From: RH-AL1 sp964235705
Lineage (GTDB): Bacteria > Pseudomonadota > Alphaproteobacteria > Rhizobiales > Beijerinckiaceae
DNA: 64,000 nt
Assembly: GCA_964235705.1 (NCBI GenBank)
Contig: CAXSDP010000002.1
Coordinates: forward strand, 71,634 to 135,633
Reading direction: 5' to 3'
The stretch's first letter is position 1; every line of letters begins with the position of its first letter. Positions 45,999 through 54,239 of the stretch are shown piece by piece. Below the pieces are notes generated by a model, which was not told where the DNA came from, searched no databases, and was given only the letters and a program-made list of their open reading frames with translations. Both the position numbers and the translations under genes were made by a program.

Positions 45999-47633
45999 AT
46001 GGCATCGACCCAATCGCACGTCGCGGCCGCGGGTATCGCCCTGACAGCCGCCTCCACGGTGACCATCCCACCCAGTGACGGCTCGGCGTACGCGGGACGC
46101 TTCCCCGTGGAGCTCCTCAGCCCGGCCGAGATGACGGAGGCCGACCGCCTCGCCGCGCGAGCGGGGCCGAGCCATGCCTTGATGGAGCGGGCGGGCGAGG
46201 CCGTGGCGCGCGCCGCGCGCGCCCTGCTCGGCGCGCGCGACACCGCCAGCGTGCTGGTCCTTTGCGGCCCCGGCAACAACGGCGGCGACGGCTACGTAGC
46301 GGCACGGCTGCTCGCCGAGGCCGGATGCGTCGTGACGCTGGCATCGCTCGTCGGGCGCGAGGACCTCGAGGGCGATGCCGCCCGGGCCGCCGCCCTCTGG
46401 CTCGGTCCGGTCGTCGGCCTCGACGCGGACGGTCTCGGGGCGATCGACCTCGAGCGGATCGATATCGTCATCGATGCCCTGTTCGGCGCCGGGCTCGCCC
46501 GCGACGTCGCTGGCCGCGCCGCCGCGGCGATCAACGACCTGAACGCCTGGGCGGAAGCGTCACGCCGTCCCGTCCTGGCGGTCGACGTGCCATCCGGCAT
46601 CGACGGCGCCACCGGCGCGGTGCGCGGCACGGCGGTGAAGGCGAGCGACACGGTCACCTTCTTCCGCTTGAAGCCGGGGCACATCCTGATGCCGGGACGC
46701 ATCCACTGCGGCCGGCTCGCGCTTGCCGACATCGGCATCGCGGCGGACGTGCTCGACGTCATCGCGCCCTCGACGAGCCTGAACGTGCCGGCGCTCTGGC
46801 CCGGCGTCCCGCCGCGACCGAGCCTCGCGGGTCACAAATACGGGCGCGGCCACGCTCTCGTCGTGTCCGGCCCCCTCTCGCAAACCGGCGCGGCGCGGCT
46901 CTGCGCCAGGGGCGCGCTGCGGGCCGGCGCCGGCCTCGTCACCGTGGCGAGCCCGACCGACGCGCTCCCTGTCCTCGCCTCCAGCCTCACCGCGATCATG
47001 ACGCGGATCAGCGACGGCGCCGACGACCTCGCCGCGCTGCTCGGCGACGCCCGCAAGAACGTCGTCGCGCTCGGCCCGGGCCTCGGGGTCGGCGCGGGCA
47101 CCCGCGCCCAGGTCGCCGCCGCCCTCGCCTCCGCCCCGGCCGGCGGACCACCTCGCGCGATCGTCCTCGACGCGGACGCGTTGGTCAGCTTCACGGACGA
47201 GCCGGACGCTTTGTTCGCCGCCATCGGCGACAGCGGCCACGCCGTCGTGCTCACACCCCATGACGGGGAGTTCGCGAAGCTCTTCCCCAGCTTGGCGAGG
47301 ACGGGATCCAAGCTGGAGCGCACCCGCGCCGCGGCGACCCTGTCCCGGGCCGTGGTGCTGCTGAAGGGACCGGACACGGTCGTCGCCCACCCCGACGGTC
47401 GCGCGGCGATCGCGGCGAGCGAGGCGCCCTGGCTGGCGACGGCGGGGTCTGGCGACGTGCTCACCGGCATGATCGCCGGCGTGCTCGCTCAGGGGGTGCC
47501 GGCGTTCGAGGCGGCCTCCAGCGCGGTGTGGATGCACGCCGAGGCGGCGCGCTTGTTCGGCCCGGGGCTGATCTCGGAGGATATTCCGGAGGCGCTACCA
47601 CGCGTGCTGGCCGCCCTGTTCGACGCCTCCTAG
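45999..47633 (+). CDS. nnr: Bifunctional NAD(P)HX epimerase/dehydratase
   Basis: Repairs hydrated NADH and NADPH. 544 residues from MASTQSHVAAAGIALT. The N-terminal epimerase domain (YjeF-N) has ELLSPAEMTEADRLAARAG, GPGNNGGDGYVAARLL and AVDVPSGIDGATGAVRG. The C-terminal ADP-dependent dehydratase (ribokinase-like) has HKYGRGHALVVSGPLSQTG, DADALVSF, VLTPHDGEFAKLFP and ATAGSGDVLTGMIAGVLAQG. Relatives start near ELLSPAEM, so the first 40 residues (Thr/Ala-rich) may be partly untranslated. Divergent from hspQ across 133 bases. No glnB-glnA follows, although relatives often have them there. Confidence 0.94.
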   Translation: MASTQSHVAAAGIALTAASTVTIPPSDGSAYAGRFPVELLSPAEMTEADRLAARAGPSHALMERAGEAVARAARALLGARDTASVLVLCGPGNNGGDGYVAARLLAEAGCVVTLASLVGREDLEGDAARAAALWLGPVVGLDADGLGAIDLERIDIVIDALFGAGLARDVAGRAAAAINDLNAWAEASRRPVLAVDVPSGIDGATGAVRGTAVKASDTVTFFRLKPGHILMPGRIHCGRLALADIGIAADVLDVIAPSTSLNVPALWPGVPPRPSLAGHKYGRGHALVVSGPLSQTGAARLCARGALRAGAGLVTVASPTDALPVLASSLTAIMTRISDGADDLAALLGDARKNVVALGPGLGVGAGTRAQVAAALASAPAGGPPRAIVLDADALVSFTDEPDALFAAIGDSGHAVVLTPHDGEFAKLFPSLARTGSKLERTRAAATLSRAVVLLKGPDTVVAHPDGRAAIAASEAPWLATAGSGDVLTGMIAGVLAQGVPAFEAASSAVWMHAEAARLFGPGLISEDIPEALPRVLAALFDAS

Positions 47634-47774
47634 GTCGTCGCGACGAGTTGATCCCCAATTCCCGCGAATTGGCCTTATTCGCGTGGTGTCACACCCATCG
47701 GAGTTGCGCCACGGGAACCACGCTCCAGGTGCCACACAGGTGCCACGCTTCAGGCTCACCAGCGCGGATCGACC

Positions 47775-48902
47775 ATGCGACAACCCAATTCGATCGACTT
47801 CTGGCGCGGTTACGCGCTGATCTCGATCTTCGTCGACCATATCCCCGGCAACCTCTTCGATCGCTTCACCTACCGCAACCTCACGCTATCGGACTCGGCG
47901 GAACTCTTCGTCTTCCTCGCCGGCTGGGCGATGCGACTGTCGATCGAGAACCCGAAGCGCCCGATGTCGACATCGGCGGTGATCTACAAGTTGTGGGGCC
48001 GCGCCTTCACCATCTACGTCGCCCAAACCTTCATCACCGAGATCGCGATCTTCATCCTGGCGGCGGCATCCGTCTACCTCGACGCGCCGTTCCTGCTCGA
48101 TTGGCACAACGTGGGCGCGGTGTTCCACCAGCCGGTCGAGGCGCATATCGGCCTGGTGCTCCTCACCTATCAGCTCGGCTACTTCAACATCCTGCCACTC
48201 TACGTCGTGCTGATGCTGGTGGCGCCCTTCATCGCCATCGCTTATCGCGCGGTCCCGGCGGTGGTCCTGCCGCTGTCGATCGGCCTCTACGTCGTCACGC
48301 TGGAACTGGGATGGAACATCACGTCCTGGCCGATCGAGGGCACGTGGTTCTTCTCGCCCTTCGCGTGGCAGCTCATCTATGTGCTCGGCTTCCTCGCCGC
48401 CGGCCGCACCACCGACGTGGGAGCCTTCGCGCGCCGCCACCTCAAGGCCCTGCGTTGGATCGCCGTGCCGATGCTGGCGCTGGGCCTCGTCATCGCCTCG
48501 ACGCGCTATTTCCCGGCCCTGCCGCTGCCCAGGCTCAACCTGTTCTTCACCGTCTTCGACAAGACCTTCATGTCGCCGGACCGCCTGTTCAGCGTCCTCG
48601 CCATCATCCTGGTCGGCGGCGGCATCTTCGGCGTGCTCAACCGATGGCTGCCGGGCCTCGGCCGCTTCCTGTCCCTGCTCGGCCGCAACAGCCTCCAGGT
48701 CTTCTGTGCCGGCTCGCTCCTGAGCCTCTGTGGACAAATCGTCCGCTTCATGTACGGCGGACGCCTTGTGACCGACGTGATTTTGTTTATCGTCGGCGTC
48801 GGCATCATGGCCCTCGTCGCGTGGATGGTGGAATGGCGTACCCGCTCCAAGGTGGAGGCCGTCGCGGCGCGAGGCTTGCCCTCGCCCGCGGCCTCGTCCT
48901 GA
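47775..48902 (+). CDS. OpgC domain-containing membrane acyltransferase
   Basis: 375 residues, about ten membrane helices. MRQPNSIDFWRGYALISIFV DHIPGNLFDRFTYRN and SDSAELFVFLAGWAMRL are the diagnostic OpgC start; the Asp/His pair in FVDHIPG fits the acyltransferase-3-like fold. LNLFFTVFDKTFMSPDRLFS and LGRNSLQVFCAGSLLSLCG lie near the end. OpgC adds succinyl groups to osmoregulated periplasmic glucans; many alphaproteobacterial members are only annotated by domain. The 3' end overlaps the SGNH gene by 70 bases, which suggests a functional pair. Confidence 0.92.
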   Translation: MRQPNSIDFWRGYALISIFVDHIPGNLFDRFTYRNLTLSDSAELFVFLAGWAMRLSIENPKRPMSTSAVIYKLWGRAFTIYVAQTFITEIAIFILAAASVYLDAPFLLDWHNVGAVFHQPVEAHIGLVLLTYQLGYFNILPLYVVLMLVAPFIAIAYRAVPAVVLPLSIGLYVVTLELGWNITSWPIEGTWFFSPFAWQLIYVLGFLAAGRTTDVGAFARRHLKALRWIAVPMLALGLVIASTRYFPALPLPRLNLFFTVFDKTFMSPDRLFSVLAIILVGGGIFGVLNRWLPGLGRFLSLLGRNSLQVFCAGSLLSLCGQIVRFMYGGRLVTDVILFIVGVGIMALVAWMVEWRTRSKVEAVAARGLPSPAASS

Positions 48903-49696
48903 TCTCGGCGACCCTGACATCGGTGAGCCTGACCTCGATGACCGCGCGCGGCGATGATGCGACCACGCCGCAGCCGCCAGCCTTGAGTCCCTCCTGCGAG
49001 GTGCCGGCCGCGGTGGTCTCCTCCACCGCCCCCCTGCCCAACCTCGCCAAGGCGCTCGCGGAGCACAAGACGGTTCAAATCCTCGCGGTAGGCTCGGCGG
49101 CGACCGGGACTATCGGCCTTGGGGATGGGATGAAGAGCTATCCCGTGCAGATCGGGGACATCCTGAAAGGTGCGCTCGCCGGCGCCAACGTCGACATCAG
49201 CAATCGAGGCACCGGCGGCGAGGTGGCGCAAACCTCCGCCGACCGCATCCGCAGCGAGGTGGCCCTGGTCAAGCCGAACCTCGTGCTGTGGCAACTCGGC
49301 ACCAACGACGCGCTCGCCCGCGTCGATCCCGACCAGTTCACCGACATCGTCGAGTCGACGATCAACTGGCTCAAGGAAAACGACATCGATGTCGTCCTGG
49401 TCGGCCTGCAATACACGACGCGTTTTGCCAAGGACGAGAGCTACTTCGCCATCCGCGAGGCGCTCGAGAAGATCGCGCGGGACGAGAAGGTGCTCTACGT
49501 CAAACGCTACGACGCGATGTTGTTCATCGCCGAGACCAAGCTCAAGGTCCACCTCATGGCGAGTGACAACTACCATTTGAGCGATATGGGCACCCAGTGC
49601 CAAGCCGAGTACGTCGCGCGCGCGATGATCGCCAGCCTGTTCGTCCGGCGGTTCCGGCCGAGCGGCGCCGCCTCGCCGCCGGCCGCCTCGAACTGA
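48833..49696 (+). CDS. Exported SGNH/GDSL-type hydrolase
   Basis: About 287 residues from ATG 48833. An Arg-rich start and a hydrophobic run (LALARGLVLISATLTSVSLT) form an export signal made partly of a 15-bp DNA repeat. The SGNH blocks are QILAVGSAATGTIGLGDG (block I, Ser), ISNRGTGGEVAQT (II), WQLGTNDALARVD (III, GTND) and ASDNYHLSDMG (V, with Asp-x2-His). The alternative is an acetyl or glucan esterase in the periplasm. Overlapped by the opgC end, it may remove or move the groups that OpgC adds; this is inference. Confidence 0.85.
   Translation: MAYPLQGGGRRGARLALARGLVLISATLTSVSLTSMTARGDDATTPQPPALSPSCEVPAAVVSSTAPLPNLAKALAEHKTVQILAVGSAATGTIGLGDGMKSYPVQIGDILKGALAGANVDISNRGTGGEVAQTSADRIRSEVALVKPNLVLWQLGTNDALARVDPDQFTDIVESTINWLKENDIDVVLVGLQYTTRFAKDESYFAIREALEKIARDEKVLYVKRYDAMLFIAETKLKVHLMASDNYHLSDMGTQCQAEYVARAMIASLFVRRFRPSGAASPPAASN
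48898..48942 (+). repeat. Three in-frame 15-bp units in the SGNH signal peptide
   Basis: CCTGATCTCGGCGAC (48898-48912), CCTGACATCGGTGAG (48913-48927) and CCTGACCTCGATGAC (48928-48942). They encode a Leu-Ile/Thr-Ser pentamer pattern in the signal peptide and span the opgC stop codon. Confidence 0.8.
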
Positions 49697-49752
49697 AGCA
49701 ACCGTTCACGTCACGGGCGGCTCGCGTCCCCACCGCTCACATCACCGACTGG

Positions 49753-51210
49753 TCATGCCACTTGGAACCAGGTGGCGAGCCCGGTGTCCTGACGGTCGCG
49801 GATCGCCGATTCGAGCGCCCATTTGCCTGGATTGTCCGCGATGAAGGCGACGTGCTTGGTCCTGCCGGGCGCGAGGAGCACCGAGTCGCGCCAGTAAGGG
49901 TCCCAGCCATCGTCGAGGTCGTGGAGCAGGCGCCACACGTGGCCGTGGACGTGGATCTGCTGCGCGAACATCGTCTTGTTGACGAAGGTCAGCGTCACCG
50001 GGGTGCCGCGTTTCACCGTGAACAGCGGATCCGACGCCGTTTCGTTTGTTGCCACGCCGTTGATCGTCCAGAACGCTCGCGGGTGGCCCGGCGCGGCCCT
50101 ATCGGGGAGCGGCGCCCGCCCGCCCGGTGCCGCGACCGTCGGCGCGGCGGCCGCGTCGCCCTGCCCTCCCCCTATGACGATCTCGTGCCGCACCGATTTC
50201 TCCAGCGCGATGCGGGTCGGTAGCAGCGGGTTGTCCGGCAGTCTGACCAACGCGGTCCGCGCCGGATACGGGGCACCGGCCGCACGCATCACCATGAGGG
50301 GTTTGTCGGAGCCTCCCTCACCCGCGAGCGACAGGCGCACCTCGCGACCGGCATCGCCCGGCATGTCGAGCATCACCTCGAAACGCGCGCCGGGCCCGAG
50401 CGGCAACGTGTTACGCGCGGGATGGAACACCTCGCTGGGTTGTCCATCGACGGCGATCACGCTCGCCGCCGTGCCGGCGACGGCGAGGAGGGCGATGCGG
50501 GCGCCGCAGGCGTTGAGCAGGCGCAGCCGCACGCGGCTACCCGGGCGGACGGCCCCGGCCAGTGCCGGCACCGTGTCGAGGGTCACCAGGGGGCCGACGC
50601 GGCCGGCCGCCGCCGCCTCGTGGGGAGCGAGGAAGTCGCCCTGGACCTGGCCCTTGGCGTCGAGCGACCAGTCGTCGAGCACGACCAGCACATCGAGGTC
50701 GACCGCCGGCGGCTCCGCCTCGTCGACGATGAGCACGCCGTACAAGCCCCGCCCGACCTGTTCGGTCACGCTCCCTCGGACGTGGGGATGGTACCAGTAC
50801 AGGCCGGCGTCCGGCGGCGTGAAGCGGTAGTCGAAGGTGCCCCCGGGCGGTACGGGCGGCTGCGTCAGCCCGGCGACGCCGTCCATCGCGTTCACCAGGC
50901 GGACCCCATGCCAGGTCAGGCTCGTAGACTGGTCGAGCTTGTTGACGAGACGGACGCCGAGTTCGGCGCCCTTCCTGATCCGCAGGAGGGGACCCGGGAC
51001 GTGGCCGTCGTAGCCCCAGACGGCGGTGGCCGTCGCGGGAAGGAGGGTGAGCGTACCCGGTCGCGCTTCGAGCGTCCGGGTCACCGGCCCCTCGACCGCC
51101 GCCGTCGAGGGTACGGCCGGCAACGGCACGATCGTGGCCGCCAAGCCGGCCAGCACGCGGCGCCGATCCGGGCGACGCCCTCCTCCGCCCGGGACGGTTC
51201 CCATCGTCAT
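49753..51210 (-). CDS. Multicopper oxidase-like protein lacking copper ligands
   Basis: 485 residues with a twin-Arg-like leader (RRPDRRRVLAGLAATIVPL) and three cupredoxin domains. Copper motif 1 reads TWHG (99-102) where HWHG is expected. Motif 2 keeps HPH (141-143). Motif 3 keeps IHVHGHVW (His 420, 422, 424). The last motif, normally H-C-H-x3-H, reads WALESAIRDRQDTGLATWF: Glu-Ser-Ala at 467-469 and Arg at 473. So the type 1 Cys and several trinuclear-centre His are gone. It may be a FtsP/SufI-like structural relative rather than an oxidase. Exported by Tat if the leader works. Confidence 0.88.
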   Translation of the reverse strand: MTMGTVPGGGGRRPDRRRVLAGLAATIVPLPAVPSTAAVEGPVTRTLEARPGTLTLLPATATAVWGYDGHVPGPLLRIRKGAELGVRLVNKLDQSTSLTWHGVRLVNAMDGVAGLTQPPVPPGGTFDYRFTPPDAGLYWYHPHVRGSVTEQVGRGLYGVLIVDEAEPPAVDLDVLVVLDDWSLDAKGQVQGDFLAPHEAAAAGRVGPLVTLDTVPALAGAVRPGSRVRLRLLNACGARIALLAVAGTAASVIAVDGQPSEVFHPARNTLPLGPGARFEVMLDMPGDAGREVRLSLAGEGGSDKPLMVMRAAGAPYPARTALVRLPDNPLLPTRIALEKSVRHEIVIGGGQGDAAAAPTVAAPGGRAPLPDRAAPGHPRAFWTINGVATNETASDPLFTVKRGTPVTLTFVNKTMFAQQIHVHGHVWRLLHDLDDGWDPYWRDSVLLAPGRTKHVAFIADNPGKWALESAIRDRQDTGLATWFQVA

Positions 51211-51390
51211 CCTCCCTCCGCGAAACAGCGTGCTTCATAGACGACGGAGCGCGCGCCACGAAAGGCAGGGATGCGGCGGCCACGGCCACGGCACGTGGAA
51301 CGCGATCTTTTTTACTGCGCGCCGTCGCCGGCATTGTTATAGAGCGCCTTCGTCGACGGAGCGGCAAGCGAGCCGGCGAGCCAACCGGAC

Positions 51391-51475
51391 GCGGGCGTGG
51401 CGGAACTGGTAGACGCGCTGGATTTAGGTTCCAGTGGTGAAAATCGTGGGGGTTCGAGTCCCTCCGCCCGCACCA
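51391..51475 (+). tRNA. tRNA-Leu (TAG), CCA encoded
   Basis: Acceptor GCGGGCG/CGCCCGC, anticodon arm CTGGA-TTTAGGT-TCCAG with TAG at 34-36, a short class II variable arm, T loop TTCGAGT, discriminator A and an encoded CCA (51473-51475). A TATAGA at 51338-51343 with CTGCGC 17 bases before it could be the promoter, but the match is weak. Reads CUA and probably other CUN codons. Confidence 0.96.
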
Positions 51476-51681
51476 GACTCGGTGCGCTTCCCTCGGGGTC
51501 GGTCCACCAGGATCGTCGTCGCGTCGAGATCATCGTTGCGCCGGGGCGTCCGGTTACGCCATAAGCCTTCGCCTTGACGCCGACCTTCCCTTGGCGCTGG
51601 CCGCCCCTTGCGCCAGCCCTTTCCGTGCGCCATGCGTACCCATCCGCGCGGGTTGTCCCGCCATCCAATCAGGCTTTCCCG

Positions 51682-53049
51682 ATGCAAGTCACCCAAACCC
51701 GTTCCGAAGGGCTCAAGCGCGAGTTCGAGATCGTCCTGCCGGTGCAGGACCTGTCCTCCCGCATGCAGACCCAGCTCGGCGCGATGCAGGCCAAGGCGCG
51801 CATCAACGGCTTCCGTCCGGGCAAGGTCCCGGTCGCCCACCTCAAGAAGCTCTACGGTCGGTCCGTGATGGCGGAGGTCCTGCAGGAGGCGGTGGGCGAG
51901 GCTCGCACCAAGATGATCGCCGACAACAACCTGCGCCTGGCCGGCGAACCCCGCTTCGACGTCGACGGGGACGAGAACGTGCTGGAGCGCGCCCTCGAAT
52001 CCAAGGGCGACCTCACCTTCAAGGTGGCGTTGGAAGTGCTGCCGAAGGTCGAGGTCGGCGCGCTCGACGACATCGCGATCGAGAAGCTCGTCGCCGACGT
52101 GCCGGACGAGGAGGTCGAACGGGTCATGGGCCTGCTCGTCAACCAGAACCGCACCTACGAGCCGAAAGACGAAGGCGCGACCGCCGCCGAGGGCGACAAG
52201 GCGTCGATCGATTTTCTCGGCAAGATCGACGACGAGGCCTTCGAGGGCGGCGCTGGCGCCGACGTCGACCTGGTGCTCGGATCGAACTCGTTCATCCCCG
52301 GCTTCGAAGCCCAGCTCGTCGGCATGGCGGTTGGCGAACAGAAGGTCGTGGCCGTCACGTTCCCCGCCGACTACGGCGCGGCGCAGCTCGCCGGCAAGGA
52401 CGCCAAGTTCGACGTCACGCTGAAGGGGGTGGCGGCGCCGGGCGAGGTGGTGGTCGACGACGCTTTCGCGAAGAACTTCGGCATGGAATCGCTGGACAAG
52501 TTGAAGGAAACGGTTCGCGGCAACATCGAACGCGATTACAGCGCCGCCTCGCGCGCCAAGTGGAAGCGCGGCCTGCTCGACACGCTCGACAAGAAGTACA
52601 GCTTCGAGCTTCCGGAGGGCTTGGTCGAGCAGGAGTTCGGGACGATATGGCGGCAGGTCGAGGCCGAGCAGAAACAGACCGGGAAGAGCTTCGCCGACGA
52701 GGACACGAGCGAGGAGGCGGCGCGGGCGGACTACCGCAAGATCGCCGAGCGCCGCGTCCGCCTCGGATTGGTGCTCGCCGAGATCGGCGAGGAAGCCGGC
52801 GTCAAGGTGACCCAGGAGGAGATGAACGCGGCGCTGATGGAGCGCGTGCGTCAATATCCGGGGGAGGAGAAGCAGGTGTGGGATTTCTTCCGCAACAACC
52901 CTCAGGCGATGGCGCAGATCCAGGCGCCGCTGTTCGAGGACAAGGTCGTCGACCACATCGTGTCCAAGGCGAACGTTTCCGAGCGCAAGGTGGGCCGCGA
53001 GGAGCTCACAGCCGCCGACGAGGAGGACGCGGAGTCGAACGCCGCTTGA
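51682..53049 (+). CDS. tig: Trigger factor
   Basis: Ribosome-bound chaperone with prolyl isomerase activity. 455 residues from MQVTQTRSEGLKREFEIVLP. INGFRPGKVPVAHLKKLYG is the ribosome-binding signature. The FKBP-like domain (about 165-245) has GDKASIDFLGKIDDEAFEGG and GSNSFIPGFEAQLVGMAVGE. The helical C-terminal substrate cradle ends in an acidic tail (ELTAADEEDAESNAA). clpP follows after 183 bases with its own promoter; tig-clpP-clpX-lon is the conserved order. Confidence 0.96.
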   Translation: MQVTQTRSEGLKREFEIVLPVQDLSSRMQTQLGAMQAKARINGFRPGKVPVAHLKKLYGRSVMAEVLQEAVGEARTKMIADNNLRLAGEPRFDVDGDENVLERALESKGDLTFKVALEVLPKVEVGALDDIAIEKLVADVPDEEVERVMGLLVNQNRTYEPKDEGATAAEGDKASIDFLGKIDDEAFEGGAGADVDLVLGSNSFIPGFEAQLVGMAVGEQKVVAVTFPADYGAAQLAGKDAKFDVTLKGVAAPGEVVVDDAFAKNFGMESLDKLKETVRGNIERDYSAASRAKWKRGLLDTLDKKYSFELPEGLVEQEFGTIWRQVEAEQKQTGKSFADEDTSEEAARADYRKIAERRVRLGLVLAEIGEEAGVKVTQEEMNAALMERVRQYPGEEKQVWDFFRNNPQAMAQIQAPLFEDKVVDHIVSKANVSERKVGREELTAADEEDAESNAA

Positions 53050-53153
53050 GCTTCGCCTCCGGTCGAGGGGACCTCGGGCGGCATGCGCGAAGCCCGCGCT
53101 CGGCACGGCCGGGCAACGCGGGGGAGAACGTCGCCGGACGCACGGACCGACAT

Positions 53154-53182
53154 TTGCAGGAACTCTCCCAGACACTTATCTT
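53154..53182 (+). promoter_or_regulatory. Sigma-70-type promoter of clpP
   Basis: TTGCAG (53154-53159) and TATCTT (53177-53182) with a 17-base spacer, about 50 bases before the clpP ATG. The -35 is identical to that of tRNA-Pro in this window. Confidence 0.55.
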
Positions 53183-53232
53183 GGGATCCGGAGGGTCGGC
53201 CAGCCGGCGTCCCGCACACAGGAAGCCATGCC

Positions 53233-53880
53233 ATGCGTGATCGCAGCCCGGTCGAGATCTACGACAACTACCTGATACCGCAGGTCATCGAGAACACCTC
53301 GCGCGGTGAGCGGGGCTTCGACATCTACTCGCGGCTCCTGCGCGAACACATCATCTTCCTGACCGGGCCGGTCGAGGACGGCATGGCGGCCGTGATCGTC
53401 GCCCAGTTGCTCTTCCTCGAGGCGGAGAACCCCAAGAAGGAGATCAACATGTACATCAACTCGCCGGGCGGGGTCGTCACGGCGGGCTTGGCGATCTACG
53501 ACACGATGCAGTTCATCCGGCCCAAGATCACGACGCTTTGCGTCGGTCAGGCGGCTTCGATGGGGTCGTTGCTGCTGTGCGCGGGCGAGGCTGGCATGCG
53601 CTACGCCCTGCCGAACGCCCGCATCATGGTCCACCAACCCTCGGGCGGCTTCCAGGGCCAGGCATCCGACATCCTCCGCCACGCGGAGGACATCATGAAG
53701 GTCAAGCGCCGGCTCAACGAGGTGTACGTCAAGCACACCGGGCGCGACTACGACACGATCGAACGGACGCTCGACCGCGACCACTTCATGTCGGCCGAGG
53801 AGGCCAAGGAATTCGGGATCGTCGATAACGTCATCGCCAAGCGCCCCGACGAGAAGCCGGAAGTGAAATCGGTACCCTGA
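53233..53880 (+). CDS. clpP: ATP-dependent Clp protease proteolytic subunit
   Basis: Serine protease barrel used by ClpA and ClpX. 215 residues from MRDRSPVEIYDNYLIPQVIE. Catalytic S109 (GQAASMGSLLL), H134 (IMVHQPSGG) and D183 (LDRDHFMS) are all present. A short propeptide-like N-terminus precedes the conserved FDIYSRLLREHIIFLTGPV. The ATG at 53233 sits among several; an ATG at 53228 is in another frame. Separated from clpX by 359 bases. Confidence 0.97.
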   Translation: MRDRSPVEIYDNYLIPQVIENTSRGERGFDIYSRLLREHIIFLTGPVEDGMAAVIVAQLLFLEAENPKKEINMYINSPGGVVTAGLAIYDTMQFIRPKITTLCVGQAASMGSLLLCAGEAGMRYALPNARIMVHQPSGGFQGQASDILRHAEDIMKVKRRLNEVYVKHTGRDYDTIERTLDRDHFMSAEEAKEFGIVDNVIAKRPDEKPEVKSVP

Positions 53881-53946
53881 CAGCTGGTATGATCGACCTA
53901 TTTGCTCTCGTGAGGACCGGAGGGTAAGGTTCGGTCAAGTGATTTG

Positions 53947-53974
53947 CCGTGAAAGTCGCTTGTCGACCCCATAT
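53947..53974 (+). promoter_or_regulatory. Sigma-32 (RpoH)-like heat-shock promoter upstream of clpX
   Basis: CCGTGAA (53947-53953) is 13 bases from CCCCATAT (53967-53974). The -10 element matches the heat-shock consensus CCCCATnT exactly and the -35 differs from CCTTGAA at two bases. It lies about 265 bases before the clpX ATG; the rest of 53881-54239 holds no gene that I recognise, so the transcript would have a long leader. Confidence 0.55.
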
Positions 53975-54239
53975 CGCTGGTGTGATGTGAGGCGAGCCTC
54001 ACGCGGACTTCGCCTCGGAACCCTGGGCCGGCCGTATCGATGTCGACGCGCGGCCCATCGCGCGGTGCGGACGGCGGCGAGGGGCGGACGGGCCAGGGTT
54101 TTTCGGCCAGCAAAGGCATCGGGCGGTGGCATCGCGTGCAGCATCATCGCCCTTGGAAACCCGGCCCATCGCGGCGGCCGGATCCGTTGAACCAATATGC
54201 CCTGCCGGCGTGCACGCGCCGGCGGCTTGGAGATAAGCC

